Assembly: GCA_963922205.1 (NCBI GenBank)
Contig: CAWUHX010000013.1
Location: 1,426,001-1,490,000, forward strand
From: Romanomermis culicivorax
Lineage: Eukaryota; Nematoda; Enoplea; Mermithida; Mermithidae
DNA: 64,000 nt
Direction: 5' to 3'
A model generated the notes under the pieces. It worked only from the letters and a program-made list of their open reading frames with translations. It had not been told where the DNA came from and ran no database searches. Both the position numbers and the translations under genes were made by a program. Shown here one piece after another: positions 21,712 through 32,862 of this stretch (its first letter is position 1; each line of letters begins with the position of its first letter).

Positions 21712-22752
21712 GTGCCGGTATTACTATAAAGCTGGAGCCTAAGTCTGAGCTGGAGCTTAAGACCGTCTTGGTTAAGCTGGAGCTTAAGTCGGTATTACTA
21801 AAAGTTAAGCTGGTGCTGAGCAAGAAAGACGAGTTAAGCTGCAGCTTAACTACATTTTTATTTTCTTTTGTGTGGAAAGTTAAGATCGAACTTGGTTAAG
21901 CTACAGCTTAAGTCGGTATTACTAAGAAGTTAAGCTGCAGCTTAGCGAAGCTGTTGCTGAGCACCAGCTTAAGTTCCAGCTTAACTTTTTCATATGTCTT
22001 GCGTTGGAAGCTAAGATGTAGCTTAACTTTTTGTGTCGACATTTTTTTGTGCCTTTACGATCTTTATTAGGTTATTGTGTCTCTACGATGTTTATTTTCT
22101 TCTATGTGCATAATCCGACAGTAGTACCTAGTACCTGTGTGCATTGAACATATTGAGAAATACTAACATGGATAGCGTATATGCATAAATAATTAGTCGT
22201 TATCGATTTTCTAGGAAAAGTTTTGCAATTTTTGTCGTCATCTTTTTCGTTGTCACCTTTTTGTCCTTGCTTTTTGTGGTCATTTTTGTCATCAAAAGTT
22301 CGTTAATTTATTCATTCATCGATCCTCTCGCTGATCTTTTTAATGAAAACGAAAAATGAAAGAGAAATTCACGAAAAATGTGATTTCTTGACGTTCTCCT
22401 TTATCAAGCAATATAACAAACGATCAGTCATTGTCGTATAACAACATAAAATATGAACTGAAGACAGCTACCCCCAGTCTTAACTTTTTCACGTTAAGCT
22501 GCAGCTTAAGCTCTAGCTTAACTTTCATAATACTGGTCAGACTTAAGCTCTACTTAACGGTCGAACGGACTTGAGTCCGAGACTTAAGTTTGAATCTTGA
22601 GTCTCTTGCTCAGCTGCAGCTTAACAATTTTTTAGTAATACCCGCCAAGCTGGTGCTCAGCTGGAACTTGACTTTTTTTATATGTTATAACGTTGTAGAG
22701 ACATAAATTGCATCTAAAGCTCCAGCTTAAGTCGCAATAGTGATACCGGCCC
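21712..22752. mobile_element. TIR element F with repeated TTAAGCTGCAGCTTAA motifs
   Basis: The ends are inverted: GCCGGTATTACTAT on the left and its complement (GCCGGTATCACTAT) on the right, each followed by AGCTGGAGC-type text. Roughly fifteen copies of TTAAGCTGSAGCTTAA or its halves are spread over the first 300 bp and last 260 bp. The centre is unique AT-rich sequence without coding potential. No clear target-site duplication. Confidence 0.65.
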
Positions 22753-22859
22753 CAGGAGAGTAAACTAAAAAGGATAGTAAATTAAAACGAAGTATGTACA
22801 AAACAGTCGGATAAATATGGAAACAAATCGTGAAAGTCAAGAGCAACGAAAAAACGTAA

Positions 22860-23085
22860 GGTGTCATTTATAATTGCCTTTTCCGACGAAACGGAGCGGA
22901 TCACCAACAGCTTCAGTCTGAAAATCCACTTTCGGTCGGAAAGGATGATTGCAATTTTGTGGAGAACAACCGACGGTAACCTCCAACCGAACTGAACGAA
23001 AATTTCCCTTTCGTTTGTAACCTTGTGTCGATTGCCTTCCGTTCCGTCCCATCGAAAAAGGCAAGTATAAACAAGCCTTAAGAAC
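22860..23085. mobile_element. MITE family C, copy 1
   Basis: About 225 bp, closely related to 48573-48822. Ends GTCATTTATAATTGCCTTTT and its inverted partner near 23065-23085. The internal block GTAACCTCCAACCGAACTGA is shared with the second copy. Confidence 0.7.
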
Positions 23086-23149
23086 GCAAACAGGGAAAGC
23101 GTTATAAGAATGAAAAAACAACGAATAAAAGTGTAAGATGAGATACAAA

Positions 23150-23542
23150 CATAAAATGCTGCTTTATGAAGGTTGCTTTGGTGGCGGGGGTTTGAGGGCT
23201 GTGGACCCCCAGCCGATTTTTATTGACCATCAGCGGATTCTTTCTGGCCCCAGCAGATTCTACTTCCCAGCATTGATCAAGAAGATGATGGAGGAAAATG
23301 AGAAAGAAAAGAAGATTTCATATGAGTGAAAATGATGCTGTAGTTTAACGGTTTTTCTGAACCAAGGTGTACTTGATTCCAAATTACTAAACATCAAAAC
23401 TTTAAAAGTGCTGACCAAGCAAATAGTTCTACATATTTGACCAATTTAGGTGTAAGAACTTGCTGCTTGGATGTTAGAAAACCTTTTTTTAAATCCGAAA
23501 TTTTCTCATTTCCCAGCAGAATTTCTATGCTGCGCATGTATA
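23150..23542 (+). mobile_element. Mutator-like MITE (family B), copy 2, degraded
   Basis: Follows copies at 19448 and 54575 through CCCCAGCAGATT, the GATGATGGAGGAAAATGAG block, TGCTGCTTGGATGTTAGAA and the right end TCTATGCTGCGCATGTATA. The left terminus is eroded, so the target duplication cannot be read. Confidence 0.6.
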
Positions 23543-23780
23543 TCCAGGACTTGCCTCTTCACAAGTCTTAACATAAAATGATCGCGAATCTTTCAATTTC
23601 TGTAATCTGTACCAGATTATAACTTAATTCTTCTAAATACAAAATTTAACTGATGCCAAAACGACTGGTGTGAAAGCAACCAGCCCCCAAATGGCCAGTG
23701 CCAAGTACACATTTTATGTAGCAGCCACAATACAAAATATTGTGTAATGCTGTCACATACAATAAATAATGTAATAAAGT
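23543..23780. other. Flank of Gypsy element 3
   Basis: AT-rich sequence ending in AAGT at 23777-23780, which is repeated right after the element at 32859-32862. Confidence 0.5.
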
Positions 23781-24628
23781 TGTAATGTAAATGCCAATGC
23801 ATCAGTGTAAATATATAATGTACACTATGTGATATTCATTATTAAATATAAATTCATTTTATAATCTATCATCTCAAGGGTGTCTGGATTTCACATCCAG
23901 ACATTCCTATAAATTTATGTGAAGTACTCTATTTTGATCGTCCCACACCACATTGACCCAATTAAAGACACTCTAATTAATTTGCACGTCGGCACCTGGC
24001 CCCAGAATCCACATGAAAATACACATTCCACAGCTATATTAATTCTCCCCTAAAACCGTAAACACACCTGCATGTAGTAGAAAGTGGAAGCCCCAGCCAG
24101 ACACCAGTCTCAAGTGGAACAGTAGCGGCAGTTCCTACAGAAGCATGAATACACGCGAGAAATAGATACAGAAGCATACACGGAAGCACATAGGCGTGGT
24201 CAAGTCCATAGAGAAGCAAGCGTAATAGAAGCCTGAAAAGCATGTGGTACTAGAAAAGCATTGGAAGGCGTGGCTAAACAAGCATACAGTATACAGAAGC
24301 GGAAGAAGCAAAAGGCAACAATTGGCAGAAGAAGGTTTTGGAAACGGACCCCCCGTGAACCGAGGGAGTGGCCAAGAGAAGCGGTATTTAAAGTGAAGAA
24401 AAGTGTGATTCCGTCAGATTTATGAAAGCATGTTTTTTATGCAAGACTTGTTTTTTTGTGAAGCAAAGCGTTATTCTTGTATCGTCGAGGGGAAAGCAAT
24501 CATCAACATAGCGTTCATTTATTATCTTGTCGTTTTATGGTCATCGTTCATATCATCACATCCCCATGGACCATGTAAAGTGTGAGCATTAGGATCAAGT
24601 AAAAGTATAGTTGAATCTGGGTGTTACA
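23781..24628 (+). repeat. 5' LTR of Gypsy element 3
   Basis: Starts TGTAATGTAAATGCC and ends GGTGTTACA. Includes the hairpin GTCTGGATTTCACATCCAGA at about 23883-23903 and purine-rich AGAAGCA repeats in its second half. The minus-strand open frame of 69 codons inside it is repeated in the other LTR and is not a gene. Confidence 0.95.
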
Positions 24629-24630
24629 TA

Positions 24631-24650
24631 TTTTGGTGACCATACCCTAG
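24631..24650 (+). promoter_or_regulatory. Candidate primer binding site of Gypsy element 3
   Basis: A few bases inside the 5' LTR end lies TGGTGACCATACCC, starting with the TGG expected to pair with the CCA end of a tRNA primer. The particular tRNA was not identified. Confidence 0.55.
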
Positions 24651-24875
24651 CGTAACCATTGGAACTCCCTGCCCCACTAAGGTGCATGCTTTTTTCGGGC
24701 AACCCTAAGCAGTAATAGCATATACATAAGCACTATCTCCTACAGTAGGACAATTATATTCGTAAACATCAAACTGGAAAGTCCCTTTAACAAAACACTA
24801 AGCGATACATTTTTATGAATTGAGCGTGAAGCAAAAACTGAAACAGCAAGGCAAAAATCCCAACGTAAACCGAAA

Positions 24876-26482
24876 ATGACCAACCAGACTCAGGATCATT
24901 TAGAAGAAATCATTAGAAAACAAATAAAGGAATTATTTTCCGAGCACTATCATACTCTCCGGATACAATTGAACCGAAATACAGTAAACCCTACCCTAAT
25001 TGACGACCTAAGAACAGCCAACATCCATAATAACATGGCAAATAATTTATACATGAAACCTACAGTATTCAGGGGTGGAGTTACCCAACATTTCGGTGAA
25101 TGGAGCAAATGTTTAGAACCATTCATGGTACTCCAAGGCATGAAGGATACCAATGGACAGTTGAAGTTAGCATGTTTAGAAATTCATTTGGGAGGAGCAG
25201 CATTAACAAAATTCAAAAGTCTAGCAAATTCTGAAAACCAGCCCACACATTATGAGCAGTAAAAAATCGCATTACAGGCTTTCTTCCCAAATAATTGAGA
25301 CACTAAGTTGCATCAACAACTTTTGCGAGAAACAAAACAAAAATGATCAGAAACAGTCATCGAATTTTCGTTTGATCACTAACATCTGGCAACCCTTGCA
25401 TACCCCAACTTCAATGCAGAGGCATGAGAAATGATCATAAAACCCCTTTTTGTTGAAGGCATGCAGAACAAAATTAGGGAAGCACTTGAGTATAGAAGGT
25501 TCACAACCCTAAAAGAAATGTCTGACAAGCAGCTTACATTGAACAGCAAATTCTTAGAAATGAATTAAAATCCAACACCCTTCCATTCATACCTCCAAAA
25601 CCCAATCTTCTCATTAACAAACAATACTGACCAACAAGGCCTTTTGCATCAGTTAGAACAACAAGTAAGAGACTTACAGTTGCAGATCAAACAAAATTCA
25701 TAACCCCCACCACACAGTAACTACAACAGTTTTAGTAACAACAAAACTTTTAGTAGCAACAACGGTTACAGAAACAACAGCAGTTTCAGACAGCCCACAT
25801 GCTTTCAATGCGGACAACTTGGTCATGTAGCTCGAAATTGTAATTCATTAGGCACACGAAAATCATGTGAAATCTGTTTTTGTAATAATCATGTTACCCG
25901 CGACTGCAAGAGCCGATGTATCCATTGTTCCCAAACAGGCCATAGATCAGACCACTGCAGCTCAAGAACTTTTTCCAATGTTCAGTGTTTTCTATGTGAA
26001 CAGAGAGGCCACACAAGCAGGTATTGTCCCAACCAACAGAGTCCTAATGTGCAAAATTGTATCGAAGATAGGCAACCCCAACCCCTAATGAACATTGATG
26101 GCCCCGCTCTCTACTCCACACTGCCCACCATACACAGCAGCCCCCAGCATACTTTAGGGAAAAAAACCAAAGTCCGACACCACCCCCAAGCCAAAACCTA
26201 CCATTCCCGCCACCTACCCCCAGGAAACTTTCATGTGCATCACCTACCGCCCACGAACTGCCAGCCAAGAAAGGCCAAAATCTTTTTTCTTTGCTCCACA
26301 GCCTAACACCAAAACCATACAAAGCACATTCCGACTCAATCATACAACCCAACTCCTCAAATCCTACAAACTGTTCAGATTCTAAACCAACCAACCCCAC
26401 CGCCGATGCCTATACAACACTGACGAGGGGCACACGAAATCGCCCCGACCGCAAAAAGACAACACCATGCCGCCTCCAATAA
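24876..26482 (+). pseudogene. Gypsy gag with four CCHC zinc knuckles, frameshifted
   Basis: ATG 24876 opens a 128-codon matrix/capsid-like frame (FRGGVTQHFGEWSKCLEPFM) ending at 25262. Capsid text continues in other frames to about 25560, so several indels or stops lie there. From 25800 the first frame returns and holds four consecutive CX2CX4HX4C knuckles: CFQCGQLGHVARNC, CEICFCNNHVTRDC, CIHCSQTGHRSDHC and CFLCEQRGHTSRYC (to about 26030). A Pro-rich tail follows in a shifted frame and stops at 26482. Gag packages the element RNA into particles. Gypsy gags commonly have one or two knuckles, so four is high. The end overlaps the next ATG (26467) by 16 bases. Confidence 0.85.
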
Positions 26483-28260
26483 AAATTATTATTGGCATTT
26501 TTGTTCTCTTGTATTTTGCATGATAATCCCATCATCATGCCATGCCCAATTCCAGTTCTGTGGAACTTCATTGACCAATCATTCCCTCAGCATACCAAAA
26601 ACTGTATCATGCATGCCCCCTTCCACAGTAGACAAACCAGTACAGACAGTCAGAAAAATCTATATTCCCTCCATCAAACCTCACATAATAGATGCATACA
26701 AGTGTAGCATTCGCAAAAGAAAAATTTGTACCAATACCGGATTTTTGGGCTCAAAAGGCATCATTTTCGACCAAACCGAAATGGAAAATCTAACCCCACA
26801 AGTTTGTAAGGCAATCATTATAGACAAAGAGCACAATAGCCAAAAATTGTATAAAATGAAACCAGGATTTTGGTCAACAAACAACTCCCTAAGCATAGAA
26901 TACATGTGGTGTTGCACAGACCATTGTATGTCTGTAACTAATGTCATCATAGAAACTGGACAAATAGCGTCATGGAACGGAAAATCTATGACAGGTACAT
27001 GAGGTGACCTGGGGTCATGCAAACCGACATCAGGTCATTGTGCAACAGCCGATGGGGCCACTATTTGGAATGAGACAACATTTGAAAACTTATGCCCTTT
27101 CGAATACAAAAATACGTACCCCATAAAACTAACACAAACTCACATGACCATTGAGGAACTACAAGGCACTTTCTCTATCAAAAATGCCCTCTTTTCCAAC
27201 CCCAACTGCCCCAAAATCCAAGACAGTGTTCTAACTGAACAAGCTATTGTCGTACAGTTAGACAAAAGAATGCCACACCGCAATGCATTTTTAACCCCAC
27301 AAGTTAATGAAACCCCGACTACATTATACGATTTTGACGATTTTGAACCCATCAATGCAAAACTCAATTACCCAGCAGACAAAATTCAGGAATTCGAAAT
27401 CCAAAATTTCAAAAACATCTGGAATGAGTTATGCAGACAGGCACAATGTCATCTTGACATAGTCTGGCAAATTTTGCGCCTTGATGCAACTCTTGGTGCG
27501 CATGCATTTTTACAAAGGATGGACATAATCGCAGAATTCACAGGGGATGCCTTCACAGTCTGGCCCTGTAAGCAGGTAAATGCATCAAAAATCTTTTACA
27601 ATCACAAAATCAATGGGACATGCTACAAACTCCTACCTATCCTTGTGGGGACCGACATTATGTTCTCAAATCCAGGCAGAAATGATCTGACCCCTTTCTC
27701 CCAAACTGTCGACTGCCATCACATGCATGTTGCTTTATATAAACAAAATAATACATGGATCAGCAAAACAGGATCCCCACACGTAACTGATCTCCCCATA
27801 GAAATTGTATGTAGTCAAAACTTCTCCCTCTTCCATTTCAACACACCCACAATTTTTCATGACCAACTCGCAACAATATCCACAAACTTACTCTTTTTGA
27901 AGCAATACATCTACAAAACCCACACTCTTGAAAGCATTGTTAACAAACTCGTTAATTACACCGCCCAAATGTCTCTTAACTCACACACAGTATACAATAT
28001 GATCTCAGGCAGTGGTCAAGGCAATCAGCAACACACTTTCCAGTACTGGTCAAGGCATAGAACATGTTATAACAAGCACTACCCAAAGCCTCACAGACAG
28101 ATTGAATAACTTACTAAAGGGACCCTTGCAAATCCTTATCAACCTAGCTGTTATCACCATTGTCATTGCAGGCGTCTTTCACTCCTTCGTTATTTTGCAT
28201 AAATATTTCCCTTCCCCAAAGCATCACACTGGGAATGAACATGCATACAAAATCCCTTCA
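26467..28260 (+). pseudogene. Env-like membrane glycoprotein frame between gag and pol
   Basis: ATG 26467 (context ACACCATG) encodes a hydrophobic leader IKIIIGIFVLLYFA. The frame then breaks (TGA at 26521). The body continues from 26520 in the neighbouring frame to about 28010, with one internal TGA at 27000-27002. The body is Cys-rich and has several N-x-S/T sites (for example NETT, NASK, NGTC, NNTW). The end returns to the leader's frame: a polar helix, then a membrane anchor ILINLAVITIVIAGVFHSF at about 28132-28190 and a tail that runs directly into the protease. This is the layout of a type I viral-type fusion glycoprotein. I could not assign its class. The breaks make this copy non-functional. 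Confidence 0.7.
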
Positions 28261-28830
28261 CATAACAGGCGTTTACATGAGACCATCCCTCCCTCATTTG
28301 GTCACACCCTCTTAGAATTAGCCAATCATTGTGGGGCCCAAACTCAACAGAAATACGTCCCTGTCGACATTGATACTCCAAGCACCCCTGCAATTGAACT
28401 TATAAATCAGATTCACCAATCTGGTTCCCATAAACCCTCACCAACCATACTTGGGAAACATACCCCTCACATTCTGATTACACTCAGCGGGAAGCTATTC
28501 ACCAAAGGCATGATTGACACTGGTGCCGTGTACTCCCTCATTGACTCTCAAATTGCTGAAGCCCTACAACTAGACATGAAACCCCCATTAGTTCAAGCAA
28601 AAGCAGCAAACAACATTCACATCCACTTTGTAGGAACAACCTTTGTTACAGTAACCGCCCAAACTATCCAAGAAACTATAATGGTAAATGTCCAAAAAGA
28701 TTGCACAGCAGAAGTCCTTCTGGGAAAAAATTTCCTCAGCTGATTCTCAGAATATACCATCAACAACCAAAAGTTTCAAGTCAAATTTGGCGATGTCATA
28801 CTCCCTTGCGATGGCCTAGAATACAGCCCC
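28261..28830 (+). pseudogene. Gypsy aspartic protease of element 3
   Basis: MIDTGAVYSLIDSQIAEAL near 28510-28570 has the D-T-G-A active site. The downstream TAEVLLGKNFLS is the usual I/L-L-G-x-x-F/W-L flap/C-terminal signature. A TGA at 28741-28743, in frame and followed by more of the same protein, interrupts it. The frame is continuous upstream with the membrane anchor of the env-like protein, so protease seems to be the direct C-terminal extension of that protein and not of gag. Confidence 0.8.
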
Positions 28831-28833
28831 CTG

Positions 28834-30780
28834 TTGACCTGTGGTGGAACCTACCTGGATGAAAAATTAGAACTACCACCCCAAACTGTTACTGAATTCA
28901 CTGTCCCCTTACCCAAATCATACCTACACATCAACCAACTCGAATTTACCCCAAAAATAAGACAAAATGCCAAAGTTCATTTTGCTGCCTGCATATCAGA
29001 GAATAAAAACAGTTGCATATGTATTTCCATCTTAAACACGCAGGACACCCCCCAGATCCTCTACCCTGGCATATGCATTAGCACAGTTTCAGGGTTCATT
29101 CCAAAAGGAAACTCCCCCACCAACCTACCACCTCCTATGCCGAGCAAGCTGAACCATTTTGATACGTTCACATGGTTAAAAGAAAATGTCAATTTGACCT
29201 CAAGCAACCTCACTGAAGCCGAGAAAAATCAACTCCTACCCTTTCTATCCAAATATCCCACATTATATGCTAATTCCAAGATGGACGTAGGTAGAACCAC
29301 ACTTGTCTCCCATAACACTGACACCAATGGCTCCCAACTGGTACGCAGACATCTTTTTCGGACATCCCCAAAAGAAAAGCAAATAATACAAGCAGCAGTT
29401 GAACAACTCACAGCAGGTGGTGTAATTAGCCAAAGCAATTCCCCATGGTGTACCAACACAGTTCTTGTCCCCAAAAAAGATGGTGGACATCGCCAATGCA
29501 TTGATTTCCGGGGCCTGAATAAAGTGACCAAGAAAAATACCTACCCTTTGCCCAGTATCGACGAAATCCTAGACACCCTGCATTGAATGAAATATTTTAC
29601 ATCCCTCGACCAGTCCAATGCATATTACTCCATTCCAATTGCAGAAGGTGACAGAGAAAAAACTGCCGTTAACTGCTCAGCCGGGCAATACCAGTTCAAT
29701 CACCTCCCTTTTGGTCTCACAAATGCCCCCGCCACATTCCAAAGATTAATGGATGTTATCCTTTCGGGATTGCAATGGAACACCTGTCTCATCTACCTTG
29801 ATGATGTCTTAGTCTTTGCTGAATCCCATGTTCAAATGTTAGAATGCTTAGACATCATTCTCACTCGTTTTTCAAAAGCCGGACTCAAACTTAATATACA
29901 GAAATGCAAATTTTGTCAACCCCAAGTCCAATATCTAGGCCACGTTATCTCTCAACAGGGTATTTCTCCAGACCCAAACAAAGTGCAATCCATTTTTGAC
30001 ATACCTACACCCCAAAGCTCAAAAGAAGTCAAGTCATTCCTCAGCTTACCCTCCTACTACCGCAGATTTATCCCCAATTGCTCCCAAATCTCCAGCCCAC
30101 TTACGGCATTACTCAATAAAAACTCAGAATTTTTATGGGGCCCCGAACAACAGACTGCTTTCACTAGACTCAAGAAGTTACTCATTCATGCACCAGTGCT
30201 GCAACACCCTGTTTTTAGCAAGCCCTTCATTTTGCAAACTAATGCATCAAAGCTTGGAATTGGTGCAATTTTAAGCCAACTTGATAGCAAAGGTCATGAT
30301 CGCCCCATTGCTTTTGGAAGCCACACATTAAAACCCGCCAAACATAACTACCCTATAACTGAATCGGAAACCCTTGCCATAGTTGAGTTCATAAAGCATT
30401 TTCGCCGCTATTTGTTCCAACAACACGTCATTGTCCACACAGACCATACTGCAGTCCAGGCAGTCCTCCAAAAAGAGAACCCCTCCCCTTGCATTGCTTG
30501 TTAGGGACTAGCCCTCTCTGGTATTCAACTTGACATTCGGCCTAAGAAAGATACTGCTAACCAAAATGCAGATGCCATTTCCCATTTCCCATCCAACACA
30601 GGGAAACAATCTTTTCATATTGACCACCTTGAAACACGCCCTGAGATATCCACCATTAATTCCGTCCTTGAAGCCAAAGCCTCTGAGCAGGAGGAACAAC
30701 AGAAAAATTTCGCAGAACTCCAATGCACTGACCCAACCATCAGAAATATCTTAGCAAAAATCACCCAAAAACATCCCCTT
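28834..30780 (+). pseudogene. Gypsy reverse transcriptase and RNase H of element 3
   Basis: One frame broken by TGA at 29584-29586 and TAG at 30502-30504. RT motifs in order: VLVPKKDGGHRQCIDFRGLN, PLPSIDEIL, FTSLDQSNAYYSIPI, FNHLPFGLTNAPATFQRLMD, and YLDD (29794-29805, intact catalytic pair), then LGHVISQQGI. RNase H follows: the usual TDAS is TNAS (codon at 30241), so the first catalytic Asp is replaced, while ESETLAIV and HTDH are kept. After the TAG the frame continues with KKDTANQNADAISHFPS, the expected linker to integrase. Function is DNA synthesis from element RNA; this copy is dead. Confidence 0.9.
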
Positions 30781-30783
30781 ACA

Positions 30784-31929
30784 ATGACCAAATTTGCAGT
30801 TCATCACAATATTCTATTTCGTATAATTGCCAAGCAACCAAAACTATACATCCCAAAATCACAGATCCAGGATCTCATTGCATACCATCATGACAGCAAG
30901 TTTACAGGCCATTTTGACTCCCGGAAAACCCTACATCTTCTCCGACAAAAATATTTTTGGCCCCAATTGAGTTGTGACATCGCACACTATTGCAAAACTT
31001 GTCACCCGTGCCAGACCCACAAAGCCCTCAGCCACAGAATACATGCTAGTCTTATCCCTATTTAACCTATGGGCTCATTTGACAGAGTCGACCTTGATTG
31101 TATGGGGCCGTTACCCCTAACTGAGGAAGGGAACGGATTCATTGTCGTATTCATTGATTATTTCACCAAGTATGTCGAGGCCTTCCCAACCCCTGACATC
31201 ACTGCAGCCACAATTGCCCAGTTATTCGTAAACAAAATTGTTTGCCATCATGGCTCTCCAAAAATCATCCACTGTGATTATGGATCAGATTTCGTTTCTG
31301 ATCTTTTTTCCCAACTCACCAAATTATGCAATACCCAGAAAGTCCACACAACTCGATATCACCCCATTGCCAATGGGGAAGTGGAACGCTGCAACCAGAC
31401 CCACACCGCCCATATACGCATGTATATCAACTCAAAACATACTGATTGGGACACCTATTTATCCTTCACCATTTTTTCGATCAACATTCACAAAAATGAT
31501 AGCACTTCATACCCCCCATTCGAATTGCTTCATGGTAGACAACCCAACTTACCATCCGATGCAGCTTTCAATTTTCTCCCCACCTCCTATATGGTCGATC
31601 TTGATGACTATGCTCTTCGCATCAAATCCCATTTCACAGAAGCTCTCTCAACCATCCAGAAGAATTTACAAAAAGCCCAAACCCAATATACAGTTCAGTA
31701 CAATAAACATGCCCATGATATCCAGTACAAGTCAGGCGATCTCATTTTATATAAAAATCATTCTTGTCATAAGCAAGGGCTCACTCCTAAATTTTTGCCC
31801 CGCCAAAATGGGCCCTATAAAGTCACAAATTTCGTGTACCCTAACCTTACACTCAGACACCCCCTCAAGAATACCACTTTTACGGTACATGTAAACGAAA
31901 CGACCCTTTTTTCCCCCAAGCAGCTCTGA
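30784..31929 (+). pseudogene. Gypsy integrase of element 3
   Basis: The same frame as RT, with a TAA at 31063-31065 between the zinc-binding and core domains. HHCC zinc domain: YHHDSKFTGHFDSRKTLHLL, then CKTCHPCQTHK. Core: FDRVDLDCMGPLP (first Asp), HCDYGSDFVSDL (second Asp), HPIANGEVERCNQT (Glu). C-terminal part includes YKSGDLILYKNHS and a Gypsy-type GPYKVTNF segment. The stop at 31927-31929 precedes the polypurine tract by about 60 bp, so there is no room for a downstream env. Shares many residues with the integrase at 5446-6340. Confidence 0.9.
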
Positions 31930-31987
31930 CCGAAACCACTCTGACCACTTCTCACCCTCAAACCCCTTGAACGAAGATGTTCAACTT

Positions 31988-32001
31988 CGGGAGGAGGGAA
32001 A
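31988..32001 (+). promoter_or_regulatory. Polypurine tract of Gypsy element 3
   Basis: CGGGAGGAGGGAAA lies directly before the TG that opens the 3' LTR at 32002, the expected plus-strand primer site. Confidence 0.8.
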
Positions 32002-32858
32002 TGTAATGTAGATGCCAATGCATCAGTGTAAATATATAATGTACACTATGTGATATTCATTATTAAATATAAATTCATTTTATAATCTATTGTCTCAAGA
32101 GTGTCTGGATTTCACATCCAGACATTCCTATAAATTTATGTGAAGTACTCTATTTTGATCGTCCGACACCCCATTGACCCAATTAAAGACGATCTAATTA
32201 ATTTGCACGTCGGCGCCTGGCCCCAGAATCCACATGAAAATACACATTCCACGGCTATATTAATTCTCCCCTAAAACCGTAAACATACCTGCATGTAGTA
32301 GAAAGTGGAAGCCCCAGCCAGACACCAGTCTCAAGTGGAACAGTAGCGGCAGTTCCTACAGAAGCATGAATACACGTGAGAAATAGATACAGAAGCATAC
32401 ACCGAAGCACATAGGCGTGGTTAAGTCCATAGAGAAGCAAGCGTAATAGAAGCATGAAAAGCATATGGTACTAGAAAAGCATTGGAAGGCCTGGCTAAAC
32501 AAGCATACAGTATACAGAAGTGGAAGAAGCAAGAAGCAACGATTGGCTGAAGAAGGTTTCGGAAACGGACCCCACCCCCCCCCCGTGAACCGAGGGAGTG
32601 GCCAAGAGAAGCGGTATTTGAAGTGAAGAAAAGATTGATTCCGTCAGATTTATGAAAGTGAGTTTTTTATGCGAGGCTTGTTTTTTTGTGAAGCAAAGCC
32701 TTATTCTTGTATCGTCGACAGGAAAGCAATCGTCGACATAGCATTCGTTTATTATCTTGTCGTTTTATCGTCATTGTTCGTATCACCACATCCCCATGGA
32801 CCGTGTAAAGTGCAAGCGTTAGGATCAAGTAAAAGTATAGTTGAATCTGGGCGTTACA
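32002..32858 (+). repeat. 3' LTR of Gypsy element 3
   Basis: Matches 23781-24628 with scattered substitutions and a longer C run near 32576. Ends GGCGTTACA and is followed by AAGT, the duplicated target. Confidence 0.95.
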
Positions 32859-32862
32859 AAGT

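Larger units (their letters stand above)
23781..32858 (+). mobile_element. Full-length Ty3/Gypsy element 3 with env-like frame between gag and pol
   Basis: A 9.08-kb element with LTRs of 848 and 857 bp (23781-24628 and 32002-32858) differing by roughly 3-4 percent by eye. It has a 4-bp target duplication AAGT, a candidate primer binding site TGGTGACCATACCC just after the left LTR, and a polypurine tract GGGAGGAGGGAAA before the right LTR. The internal order is gag with four zinc knuckles, a signal peptide plus glycoprotein-like frame with membrane anchor, then protease, RT, RNase H and integrase. At least five in-frame stops and several frameshifts make this copy inactive. Confidence 0.95.

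Noticed and set aside
21681-21899. Lys/Glu/Leu-rich 72-codon frame
   Set aside because: Product of the repeated AAGCTGGAGCTTAAG motifs of element F.
24034-24243. 69-codon minus-strand frame, repeated at 32255-32464
   Set aside because: It lies inside both LTRs and is conserved only because the LTRs are copies; no motif.
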